NCBI GenBank assembly: GCA_021782815.1
Contig: JAJXUO010000011.1
Span: 1-64,000, forward strand
DNA length: 64,000 nt
Source: Pseudomonadota bacterium
Lineage (GTDB): Bacteria; Pseudomonadota; Alphaproteobacteria; Rhodospirillales; Magnetospirillaceae
Direction of reading: 5' to 3'
The notes under the pieces are model-generated. The model searched no databases. It was not told where the DNA came from and saw only the letters and a list, made by a program, of their open reading frames with translations. This document shows positions 1 to 7,487 of the stretch, piece after piece. Both the position numbers and the translations under genes were made by a program. Numbering within the stretch: the stretch's first letter is position 1; every line of letters starts with the position of its first letter.

Positions 1-162
1 TCAGCGGTCCCGCCGCCAGTTCGCCGGACCCTTTTTCGGCGGCGCCTTGCGCCGCCTCATTCTCCCTCGCCGGGCGGGCGCCTCCGCGCCCTTGGCCGCC
101 GCCGCCTCCGGCGGCTGGACGATCCGGCGAACCGTCAGCGGTCCCGCCGCCAGTTCGCCGGA
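1..162. repeat. Duplicated gpt 3' end flanking a GC-rich hairpin region
   Basis: Bases 1-28 repeat bases 136-163 almost exactly; this is the 3' end of gpt, encoding a tail that ends ANWRRDR-stop on the minus strand. The copies are 135 bp apart. Between them lie GC-rich inverted repeats, for example a GGCGGCGC/GCGCCGCC hairpin near 39-57 and a GATCCGGCGAA/TTCGCCGGATC pair at 121-131 and 153-163. Neither hairpin has a clean U-tract, so I do not call a terminator. Read on the minus strand in another frame, the stretch gives a Lys/Arg/Ala-rich tail ending in the same ANWRRDR. Confidence 0.7.
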
Positions 163-611
163 TCGTCGTCCCACGGGAAAACCATCCAGATGTCCTGGTC
201 GATGGGGATGACGGTGGTGTCCACCGTGTCCTGACCCTTGGGCTTGACGTAAACGGTGGCGTAATGGGCTTTCGGCAGCATGCGGCGCAGATGGCGGAAG
301 GTATTGCCGGAATCCACCAGATCATCGACGATCAGCCAGCCGCTTCCGTCGCCCTCCACCGGTTTCAGCACCAGGGCCTCGCCGTCGCGCTGCACCTTGT
401 CGTCGTAGCTGACGATGCACACCGTATCCACCAGGCGGATATCCAGCTCGCGCGCCACGATGGCCGCCGGCACCAGGCCGCCGCGCGCCACGGCGATGAT
501 GCCCTTGAACGGCCCCTGATGGCGCAGCTTCTGCGACAGGATGATGGCGTCGCGGTGCAGGGCGTCCCAGCCGATGCGGATGGCGGCGTTCTCGGTGAAA
601 TCCTGGGCCAT
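135..611 (-). CDS. gpt: Xanthine-guanine phosphoribosyltransferase
   Basis: 158-aa type I phosphoribosyltransferase. It salvages xanthine, guanine and hypoxanthine by transfer of the ribose phosphate from PRPP, in the cytoplasm or at the inner membrane face. The PRPP-binding signature (LIVDDLVDSGNT) lies at residues 93-104, and the N-terminal GIIAVARGGLVPA segment and the final PW motif resemble enterobacterial Gpt. Length is close to the usual ~152 aa. The start at 611 is preferred over an upstream ATG at 692 because an AGAGAG ribosome-binding site lies just upstream and the extra 27 residues do not look conserved. It is divergent from the ggt-like gene. The C-terminal end is duplicated downstream at 1-28. 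Confidence 0.93.
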   Translation of the reverse strand: MAQDFTENAAIRIGWDALHRDAIILSQKLRHQGPFKGIIAVARGGLVPAAIVARELDIRLVDTVCIVSYDDKVQRDGEALVLKPVEGDGSGWLIVDDLVDSGNTFRHLRRMLPKAHYATVYVKPKGQDTVDTTVIPIDQDIWMVFPWDDDPANWRRDR

Positions 612-798
612 GCTCAAACTCTCTTGCAAAACGGAACAGCGGCTTTTAGCACCGGCCGGCGGCGCGCCGCAATCCTTTGGGACACCGGTCATGTCAAAAT
701 CACTGTCCCGATTTCCCGGCCTGTCCTATCTTCCCGCTCTGGACGAGACAGGGTGAATGCCGCAAAATCCCCCGGCAGAGGATAAAGGATCGCAGCGA

Positions 799-2358
799 AT
801 GCTTTACACACCCATGGCGACCCGCGGCATGGTCAGCGCCCCCAACCATCTGGCCGCGCAGGCCGGTCTGGCGGTGCTGCGCGACGGCGGCAACGCCATC
901 GAGGCGGCCATCGCCGCCGCCGCCACCTGCGGCGTGGTTTATCCCCATACCTGCGGTCTGGGCGGCGACGGTTTCTGGCTGATCGCCGAGCCGGGCAAGG
1001 CCCCCATCTCCATCGACGCCAGCGGCGCCGCCGGGTCCGCCGCCCGGGCCGAGCTTTATCTGGGCCGCGGCCTCGCGGCGATCCCCACCACCGGGCCTTT
1101 GGCCGCCGCCACCGTGGCCGGCGCCGTCTCGGGCTGGCAGGCGGCGCTGGAGATCAGCGGCCGCTGGGGCGGCGCCCTGCCGCTGACCCGTCTCTTCGCC
1201 GACGCCATCCACCATGCCGCGAACGCCTACCCCGTAACCCGCTATCAGGCCGATTGCGCCGCCCGCCTGGGCGAAAGCCTGGCCGCCCCCTATGCCGGTT
1301 ACGCTCCCGGCCAGCTCATGCGCCTGCCCGGCCTGGCCTCGCTGCTGGAACGGCTGGCCAAAAGCGGCCTCGACGATTTCTACCGTGGCGCCATCGGCCA
1401 CCATCTGGGAGCCGAGCTGGCCCGCTCCGGCAGCCCGCTGGGCTCCGAAGATCTGGCCCGCCACCGCTCGGTGCGCCGCCGCCCGCTGTCGCTGCCCCTG
1501 AAGGACGCCACCGCCTACAACCTGCCGCCGCCCACGCAAGGGTTGGCGGCGCTGATGATCCAGGGGCTGTTCGAACGGCTGAATGTGAGCCAGGCCGAGG
1601 GCTTCGCCCACATCCACGGCATTGTCGAGGCCACCAAGCAGGCCTTCATCGTGCGCAATGCCCATGTGACCGATCCGGCCTACATGACCATCCATTCCAC
1701 CACCTATCTCAGCGAAACCCTGCTGGACCGCCTGGCCGATTCCATCGCGCCGCGCCGCGCCCTGCCCTGGCGCCGCGACGCCCAGGACGGCGACACCGCC
1801 TGGATCGGCGTGATCGACGGCCAGGGCCGCGCCGTCAGCTGCATCCATAGCCTGGCCGCCCCCTTCGGCGCCGCCCAGGCGGTGGGCGAGTTCGGCCTGC
1901 TGTGGCACAGCCGCGCCGCCAGCTTCACCCTGAACGAGGCCGGACAGAATTTCCTGAAGCCGGGCCGCAAGCCGTTCAGCACCCTGTGCCCATCGCTGAC
2001 CCGCTTCCGCGACGGCCGCCTCCTGGTGCACGGCAGCATGGGCGCCGACGGCCAGCCGCAAACCCTGGCCGCCATCTATTCCCGCTACGCCCAGTTCGGG
2101 CAATGCCTGCAAGACGCCGTCACCGCGCCGCGCTGGCGCCTGGGCGCCGGGCGGGGCGAGGCCGCCTCCGACCTCAAGATGGAAAGCCGCTTCGATCCCT
2201 CGCTCATCCGCGCCCTGCGCGAGGCCGGACACGAGGTGACCCTGGTGGACGCCTTCGACCATCAAATGGGCCATGCCGGCGCCGTGCTGCGCCACGACAA
2301 CGGCCTGCTGGAAGGCGCCTTCGACCCGCGCAGCGACGGCGCGGTGGCGGGATATTGA
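799..2358 (+). CDS. Gamma-glutamyltransferase family protein
   Basis: 519-aa member of the Ntn-hydrolase gamma-glutamyltranspeptidase family (Ggt / acylase-like). The N-terminal GGNAIEAAIAAA and GLGGDGFW segments are typical of the large subunit. The probable autoprocessing and catalytic Thr is near residue 333, in the segment GDTAWIGVIDGQG, followed by SCIHS. No clear signal peptide is visible, so a cytoplasmic location is likely, unlike periplasmic E. coli Ggt. The ATG at 799 is chosen because AAAGGA lies 9 bases upstream; an earlier ATG at 757 has no good site. The substrate could be glutathione, a gamma-glutamyl compound or an acylated compound; the sequence alone does not decide. Confidence 0.85.
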   Translation: MLYTPMATRGMVSAPNHLAAQAGLAVLRDGGNAIEAAIAAAATCGVVYPHTCGLGGDGFWLIAEPGKAPISIDASGAAGSAARAELYLGRGLAAIPTTGPLAAATVAGAVSGWQAALEISGRWGGALPLTRLFADAIHHAANAYPVTRYQADCAARLGESLAAPYAGYAPGQLMRLPGLASLLERLAKSGLDDFYRGAIGHHLGAELARSGSPLGSEDLARHRSVRRRPLSLPLKDATAYNLPPPTQGLAALMIQGLFERLNVSQAEGFAHIHGIVEATKQAFIVRNAHVTDPAYMTIHSTTYLSETLLDRLADSIAPRRALPWRRDAQDGDTAWIGVIDGQGRAVSCIHSLAAPFGAAQAVGEFGLLWHSRAASFTLNEAGQNFLKPGRKPFSTLCPSLTRFRDGRLLVHGSMGADGQPQTLAAIYSRYAQFGQCLQDAVTAPRWRLGAGRGEAASDLKMESRFDPSLIRALREAGHEVTLVDAFDHQMGHAGAVLRHDNGLLEGAFDPRSDGAVAGY

Positions 2359-2372
2359 AAAAAGACCCGCCC

Positions 2373-2402
2373 CTGGACTTTTCCGCCCCTCGCTCCTATA
2401 TT
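2373..2402 (+). promoter_or_regulatory. Putative housekeeping promoter of the PadR-like gene
   Basis: CTGGAC (2373-2378), 17 bases, then CTATAT (2396-2401). This matches the alphaproteobacterial CTTGAC-N17-CTATAT pattern with one mismatch, 33 bases before the ATG at 2435. The position is seen in the sequence; activity is inferred. Confidence 0.5.
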
Positions 2403-2434
2403 AGAGGTTCGGAGACGACCCGGAGGCCGCCGCC

Positions 2435-2968
2435 ATGTTTGCAGATAACACCTTAACGCCGAAAGAAGCCGTGCGCCTGTGCGCCCTGGGCACCCTGGCC
2501 GACCAGACCATGCGCTACAGCGATCTGGCCGGATCGGTGCGCCATTTCTGCAGCCGCATCATGGGCCCCTCCCTGGATCTGATGGGGCTTTCCATCGAGC
2601 TTCTGCGCTACGAGGGCCTGCTGGACGCCGTGGACGGCAAGGGCATGGAAGACGATGCCCTGCTGGCCATTTCCGAGAGCGGCCGACGCGAGCTGAAAAC
2701 CCTGCTGACGGCGCGGCTGCGCCCCTCCTCCGACCTGTCGAAGCTGGTGATCGCCCTCAAATTCCGCTTCCTGCATCTGCTGGACGACGCGGAACGGGCC
2801 CGGCAGATGGACATGCTGCTGGACCTGGGAGAATCCGAACTGGCCCGCCTGGAGGATCTGCGCGACGCCAGCCAGCAGGAATCCCCGGCTTTGCGCGCCT
2901 GGCTCGACCACGATATCCACCAGCTGCGCGAACGGCTGGACTGGCTGGAAAACATCCAGCGCGGCTGA
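2435..2968 (+). CDS. PadR-like winged-helix protein
   Basis: 177-aa soluble protein. The N-terminal ~75 residues look like a winged helix (LCALGTLA... then LSIELLRYEGLLDAVDGKG and the strand LLAISESGRREL). The C-terminal half is a charged helical segment ending in a probable coiled coil (residues ~125-175), as in the C-terminal dimerisation domain of PadR/Vir_act-type regulators. It stands alone with its own promoter and a strong terminator after it, so no target can be read from context. Assignment to the PadR-like group is by pattern only; treat it as a probable transcriptional regulator. Confidence 0.7.
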   Translation: MFADNTLTPKEAVRLCALGTLADQTMRYSDLAGSVRHFCSRIMGPSLDLMGLSIELLRYEGLLDAVDGKGMEDDALLAISESGRRELKTLLTARLRPSSDLSKLVIALKFRFLHLLDDAERARQMDMLLDLGESELARLEDLRDASQQESPALRAWLDHDIHQLRERLDWLENIQRG

Positions 2969-2987
2969 TCCACCCCCCCTCTCACGG

Positions 2988-3023
2988 AAAAGCCCCTTGC
3001 TCCGGCGGAGCAAGGGGCTTTTT
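2988..3023. terminator. Bidirectional rho-independent terminator
   Basis: A near-perfect inverted repeat (AAAAGCCCCTTGCTCCG with its complement) ends in a T-run on the plus strand and, because the arms start with A-run/T-run, on the minus strand too. It sits between the convergent PadR-like gene and the chemoreceptor gene, so it can end both transcripts. Confidence 0.9.
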
Positions 3024-3038
3024 CATGGCGTGCGGGGA

Positions 3039-5072
3039 TCAGTGTTTCCCCTGATGGATCTCCGCTTCCAGGCTGGCCAGGGCCGTCAGCACGTCGGCCT
3101 TGGCCGCTTCCATGCGGGCGGCGGCGGCCTCGGCGCCGGCCTGATCGCCGGCGGCCAGGCAGTCCAGGGCCTGGCGCCCCGCCTCGTGCACCCTTTGATG
3201 CGGATCGGCGATCTGTTGGAAGGCCGGGCGCCCGCTCAGGCTCTGATCCGTCACCGCGTCGTACCATTTGCCGAAGCGGCAGCTATGGTGCGTGGTCAGT
3301 TCGGCGGCCTTGAGAGCGCTTTTGCCGTCCAGCGCCGCGCGCACCCGCTCGACGAAGGCCTTGTGATCGCCCATGGCGCCCTTGACCATGGCCAGCCCCT
3401 CGTCGCCCGAGGACTGGCGCACGCCGATGAGGAAGCCGTCCACCACCGTGCCCAGGCTCTCCGACTGCCGGCCAAGATCGCGGGCCATGCCCAACAGGGT
3501 GCGGGCCGCCGCGCTGCTGTCCTGCGCCCCCTCCGATACGCCGCCGATATTGCGGGCCACCTCCGAGGTGCCGGTATAGGCTTCGGCGATATTGCGGGCG
3601 ATCTCCTGGGTGGCCGCCTCCTGCTGTTCCACCGCCGCGGCGATGACCCCGGAAATTTCGCTGATCTGCCCGATGGTCCGGGTAATGGCGTCGATGGCCT
3701 CCACCGCCTGACCGGTCTGCTGCTGCACTCCGGCGATATGGGCGGAAATCTCGTCGGTGGCCCGCGCCGTCTGGTTGGCCAGGGTCTTCACCTCGCCCGC
3801 CACCACGGCGAAGCCCTTGCCGGCCTCGCCGGCCCGCGCCGCCTCGATGGTGGCGTTCAGGGCCAGAAGATTGGTCTGGCTGGCCACGTCGGTGATCAGG
3901 CTGACCACATCGCCGATCTTCTCGGCGGCCTCGGCCAGCCCGCGCACCAGTTCGTCGGTGGTGGCGGCCTGCCGCGCGGCGTCGCGGGCGATATCGTTGG
4001 CGCGCAGCACCTGCGCGCCGATCTCGCGGCTGGACGCCGACAGTTCCTCCGAGGCGGCCGCCACCGTTTGCACATTGGCCGCCGCCTGCTGGCTGGCCGC
4101 CCCCACGGCGCCGGCCTGGCGCTGGGTCTGATCCGAAACGCTGGACAGGCTTTGCGCCGCCTGTTCCAGGCCGTCGGCGGCGCGCGACACCACCCCCAGG
4201 GCCTCGGCCACCTTGCGGTCGAAGGCGTCGGTCAGGCCGCTGATGGTTTCGGCCCGCTTTTCCTTGGCCAGCCGCTCCGCCTCGGCGGCCTGCTCCAGCG
4301 CCCGCCGGTCCACCTCGTGCCGGAACAGAATGGCGGCGGCACGGGCGATCTCGCCCACCTCGTCGCCCCGCTCCTGCCCGTCGATGCGATGTTCAAGATC
4401 GCCCTTGGCCAGCAGATCGAGGGCATGCACGATGGCGGTGAGCGGCCGGGAAATGCCCCGCCCCACCCGCGTCATCAGCCCCAGCACCGCCAGGGCCACC
4501 AGCAGGGTTCCGGCCAACAGGCCCCAGGTGGTCAGATGATCCAGCCCGGCGGCATCCTGCCGCAAGGCGCGGCCCCGCGCCTCGTGCGCCTGCAACAGCC
4601 GCCCCTCATCGGCCTTCAGGGCCTCGAACAGCGGCCCGCAGCTCTCCGTCAGATGCGCCGCCAGGGCCTCCGCCGCGCCGCTCCGGGCCAGCGCCACGCC
4701 CTTGTCCAGGCATTGGCCGGTGAAGGCCCGGTCGCGCGCCGCCACCTGGCGGAACAGAGTGGGATCGATGACGTATCCCGCCTGGTAGGCCGCCTCCAAC
4801 GCGGCAATTTGCCGCAGATCGCCGTCGATGATGTCGGGATGGAAGGCGGCATGATCGGTCACGCCGAACAGCTGGCGCAGGGCATCCTCCTGCGCCGTGG
4901 CCAGGGCGCTCAAGGTGGCGGCGGGCTCGCCGGCCTCGGCCTCCAGGCGGGTATTGAAGCGGTTGAGGCTCATGCTGGACATAAGCCCGATGGCCCCCAC
5001 CAGCACCGTTCCCGCCAGGGCGATCGCCGCCACGGCATGCAGTTTCGTGGTGATTTTCGTCGCCGCCGCCAT
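3039..5072 (-). CDS. Methyl-accepting chemotaxis protein with C-terminal CZB domain
   Basis: 677-aa inner-membrane chemoreceptor. A first membrane helix lies at about residues 12-31, a periplasmic sensor region follows, a second helix ([15 protein letters not shown]) leads into a HAMP domain with ISRPL, and then comes the signalling domain with the conserved hairpin tip ([32 protein letters not shown] region, quoted here only in part). The C-terminal ~110 residues form a chemoreceptor zinc-binding (CZB) domain: DHKAF, then SCRFGKWY, then PHQRVHE, giving the H/C/HxxxH ligand set. In other bacteria CZB receptors sense zinc or hypochlorous acid. ATG 5072 has GGGGAGG six bases upstream and is preferred over 5120. 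It is a monocistronic gene. Confidence 0.93.
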   Translation of the reverse strand: MAAATKITTKLHAVAAIALAGTVLVGAIGLMSSMSLNRFNTRLEAEAGEPAATLSALATAQEDALRQLFGVTDHAAFHPDIIDGDLRQIAALEAAYQAGYVIDPTLFRQVAARDRAFTGQCLDKGVALARSGAAEALAAHLTESCGPLFEALKADEGRLLQAHEARGRALRQDAAGLDHLTTWGLLAGTLLVALAVLGLMTRVGRGISRPLTAIVHALDLLAKGDLEHRIDGQERGDEVGEIARAAAILFRHEVDRRALEQAAEAERLAKEKRAETISGLTDAFDRKVAEALGVVSRAADGLEQAAQSLSSVSDQTQRQAGAVGAASQQAAANVQTVAAASEELSASSREIGAQVLRANDIARDAARQAATTDELVRGLAEAAEKIGDVVSLITDVASQTNLLALNATIEAARAGEAGKGFAVVAGEVKTLANQTARATDEISAHIAGVQQQTGQAVEAIDAITRTIGQISEISGVIAAAVEQQEAATQEIARNIAEAYTGTSEVARNIGGVSEGAQDSSAAARTLLGMARDLGRQSESLGTVVDGFLIGVRQSSGDEGLAMVKGAMGDHKAFVERVRAALDGKSALKAAELTTHHSCRFGKWYDAVTDQSLSGRPAFQQIADPHQRVHEAGRQALDCLAAGDQAGAEAAAARMEAAKADVLTALASLEAEIHQGKH

Positions 5073-5189
5073 TCGCGCCTCCCCGGTCCGCATGTTTCGG
5101 GGCGCAGTATATGTCAGCAACCTAATTAAGAGTCATGATATATTTCGTCACGATTGACGGATCGAAACGAAACGGAGACGGCCGCGGCC

Positions 5190-5930
5190 TCAATAGAGGT
5201 GCTGCCCACCGGTAACGAAGATCTCGGTGCCGGTGACATAGCCGAAGTCGTCGGAGCACAGGCGATAGACCACCCCGGCCACATCCTCGACGCTGCCCAT
5301 GCGATCCAGGGGGATGCGCGGGATCAGGGCCTCGTATTCCGGCGAGATCATGTCGGTTTTAATCTCGCCGGGGGCCACGGCGTTGACCCGCACCCCCAAT
5401 TGCGCCATTTCCGCCGCCATTTCCCGTGTCAGCCCCGACAGCGCCGCCTTGGAGGTGGAATAGGCCGACCCGGCGAAGGGATGCACGTAATGCCCGGCGA
5501 TGGAGGTGATATTGACGATGGAGCCCTTGCCCCGGTGCAGGGCCGAGGCGAAACCGCGCGCCAGCCGCAACGGCGCGAAGAAATTGAGGTCGAACACCTC
5601 TTTCCAGCCGCTGATGGAGCCGTTCAGCACCCCCAGCCGTTCCTTGTAAGGGGTTTTCGGACTTAAACCGGCATTGTTGACCAGGGCGTGCAGCGGCTGC
5701 CCTTCCAGCACGGCGTTGGCCTCGCGGATGAAGGCCTCCAGACTGTCGTCCCGGCTGAGATCGGTGGGGATGTGGTGGGTCCACAGCGGATCGCGGCGGC
5801 AATGCGCCGGCACATCCTGGCGGGCGCAGGTGATCACCCGCCAGCCCTCCCGCATGAAGCGCTGCACGGTAGCATGACCGATGCCCTGGCTGGCACCGGT
5901 CAGAATAACGGTTTTGGCCTCGTCGCTCAT
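5190..5930 (-). CDS. SDR family oxidoreductase
   Basis: 246-aa classical short-chain dehydrogenase/reductase. The NAD(P)-binding TGASQGIG lies at 11-18, NNAG at 85-88, catalytic Ser about 143, and Tyr157 and Lys161 of YSTSK. The C-terminal GxxxxVTGTEIFVTGGQ strand is typical. Arg36/37-like positive residues after beta-2 are not clear enough to choose NADH or NADPH. The gene stands alone, so the substrate is unknown. It could be a ketoacyl reductase-like enzyme or a sugar/steroid-type dehydrogenase. Confidence 0.9.
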   Translation of the reverse strand: MSDEAKTVILTGASQGIGHATVQRFMREGWRVITCARQDVPAHCRRDPLWTHHIPTDLSRDDSLEAFIREANAVLEGQPLHALVNNAGLSPKTPYKERLGVLNGSISGWKEVFDLNFFAPLRLARGFASALHRGKGSIVNITSIAGHYVHPFAGSAYSTSKAALSGLTREMAAEMAQLGVRVNAVAPGEIKTDMISPEYEALIPRIPLDRMGSVEDVAGVVYRLCSDDFGYVTGTEIFVTGGQHLY

Positions 5931-6002
5931 GACCCGACTATAGGCCTTTCGCCACAGGCGCTCAATGCGCCTGTGACCGGGAGCGGGGACGGCGGGCGCC
6001 GC

Positions 6003-6266
6003 CTACATGTAACGGTGATGCCGGGTGAGGAACTGATCCAGACCGGCCTGATAGACGGCACGGCGCACATTGTTGCCGTGCGTCTGGCAATAGGCCACCT
6101 CGTCGTTGAGGATGGCTTCCACCAGGGCCACGCCCTTGGGGCTTTCCAGCAGATTTTCCGCCAGTTCGGCGGCAAGGATCATCGAGAGATGTTCGTGATG
6201 CGCGATGGCTTCCACTTGCTCGGACGTCAGTCCGCTGAAACCGATGCAATCTTCCAGCGTCAACAT
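6003..6266 (-). CDS. Small conserved-looking protein of unknown function
   Basis: 87-aa acidic helical protein beginning MLTLEDCIGFSGLT. ATG 6266 has GGAAGGGGG directly upstream and is preferred to the ATG at 6311. There is no signal peptide or membrane segment. The sequence has several His (HHEH near residue 25 and RHHRYM at the end) and two Cys, which could bind metal, but no known motif is recognised. Codon use looks like that of real genes here. It follows the SDR gene on the same strand across a 72-bp gap. Confidence 0.72.
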   Translation of the reverse strand: MLTLEDCIGFSGLTSEQVEAIAHHEHLSMILAAELAENLLESPKGVALVEAILNDEVAYCQTHGNNVRRAVYQAGLDQFLTRHHRYM

Positions 6267-6359
6267 CTTACCCCCTTCCGGCGGGCCGACCGCCTGGGCG
6301 ATGCTTTTCAACTGGTGATCAGTCTATCACATTCTTAACCATAAATTGAATAAGGCTTA

Positions 6360-6392
6360 GCCCCACCCCCTCTTTTTTCGATGGGGCGGGGC
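6360..6392. other. GC-rich hairpin, possible terminator
   Basis: Arms GCCCCACCCC (6360-6369) and GGGGCGGGGC (6383-6392), with one mismatch and a T-rich loop. It lies just beyond the repeat element that follows the universal stress gene. There is no strong U-run on either side, so its function as a terminator is uncertain. Confidence 0.4.
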
Positions 6393-6403
6393 CTTGCCCC
6401 GGT

Positions 6404-6608
6404 TTATACCAAGTCGCGATGAGTTTGACTCATCGCGACGCCGGTTAGGAGCAAGGCGACGCGCGCCTGATGGCGCGGTGAGGCAAAGCGCGCCATCAGG
6501 CACGGTGAGGCAAAGCGCGCCATCAGGCACGACGCCAAGGGTTTCGGAGAAACCCGCCCGGCGCATGAGGGGGCAGTGATCGGTTCCGATCACTGCAATT
6601 TGGTATTA
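6404..6608 (-). mobile_element. MITE-like intergenic element, copy 1
   Basis: 205-bp element bounded by TTATACCAA (6404-6412) and TTGGTATTA (6600-6608). It contains a perfect 12-bp hairpin (GTCGCGATGAGT / ACTCATCGCGAC), a CTGATGGCGCG / CGCGCCATCAG hairpin, GGGTTTC/GAAACCC and a CAGTGATCGG/CCGATCACTG hairpin. A 27-bp unit is directly duplicated at 6477-6503 and 6504-6530; without it the length is 178 bp, the same as copy 2. The element is inverted relative to copies 2 and 3. It has no coding capacity. Its right end carries the stop codon of the universal stress gene. Confidence 0.85.
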
Positions 6609-7433
6609 GTGGCACATCAGAACCGGCAGGGTGGCGTGCAGCAGGATATGCCGGGTCACCCCGCCCAGAATCAGCTGGCGCAGGCGGCTATGGGTATAAG
6701 CCCCCATCACCATCATATCGGCGCCGGCCCGTTCCACCTCGGCCAGCAGGGTGGTTTCCACCGTGCCGCCCGACGGCATGACGCGGGTTTCGGCCTTGAT
6801 GCCGTGGCAGCCCAGATATTCGGCCAGGGCTTGCGGTTGGGCCAGGGAGCGGGCCTCGCTGGCCGAGAAGATGCTGACCTTGTCGGCCGCCGTCAGGAAC
6901 GGCATGGCGAAGGCCACGGCGCGCGAGGCTTCGGCGCTGCCGTTCCACAGCACCGCCACATGCCGCCCCACCGCGTCCACCGGACGCTCCGGCACCAGCA
7001 GCAGCGGGCGGCCGCTTTCCATCAGCACCGCGTTCAGGGCCAGCAGCGGCGCGCTTTCGCTGTCGGTGCCGGGGCGGGCCATCACCACCAGATCGGTCAG
7101 GCGGCCCACCAGGGCCAGCAGATCCTCCTCCTGCCCCACTTCCTCGACCCACACGGCATCCGCCGGGGTATCGGCCAGGGCCTGCTCGAAAATCCCGTGC
7201 AATTCGGCGGCGCGGTTGGCGGCCCGGGTCTCGGCCAGGGCCAGCATTTCCTCCACCATGGCGCCCGACATGCCTTCCCCCACCAGGGGCACGGCGTTGG
7301 TGGCGTCGGGGCGCACATGCAGAACCCGCAGCCGGGCGGCATGGGCGACGGCCACTTTCAGGGCCAGCGACAGGGTCTGCCGGGCGGTGGCGGCATCGCA
7401 CAGGTAGGCCAGAATGGATTTATAGGCAGTCAT
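6606..7433 (-). CDS. Universal stress protein family, tandem UspA domains
   Basis: 275-aa cytoplasmic protein with two UspA-like domains. The second is clearest and ends with the ATP-type signature G-x2-G-x9-G near MVMGAYTHSRLRQLILGG, then TLPVLMCH. The first half is degenerate. ATG 7433 has GGAGACTG just before it and is preferred over 7475. Tandem Usps of this kind are common in alphaproteobacteria and respond to stress or starvation; no specific role is shown. The TAA stop (6606-6608) lies inside the end of the MITE-like element. Confidence 0.88.
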   Translation of the reverse strand: MTAYKSILAYLCDAATARQTLSLALKVAVAHAARLRVLHVRPDATNAVPLVGEGMSGAMVEEMLALAETRAANRAAELHGIFEQALADTPADAVWVEEVGQEEDLLALVGRLTDLVVMARPGTDSESAPLLALNAVLMESGRPLLLVPERPVDAVGRHVAVLWNGSAEASRAVAFAMPFLTAADKVSIFSASEARSLAQPQALAEYLGCHGIKAETRVMPSGGTVETTLLAEVERAGADMMVMGAYTHSRLRQLILGGVTRHILLHATLPVLMCH

Positions 7434-7487
7434 GTCAGTCTCCGAGAAAACTCCCGCAGGGGATCGTTTTTGCACCGATGCCCCGCC

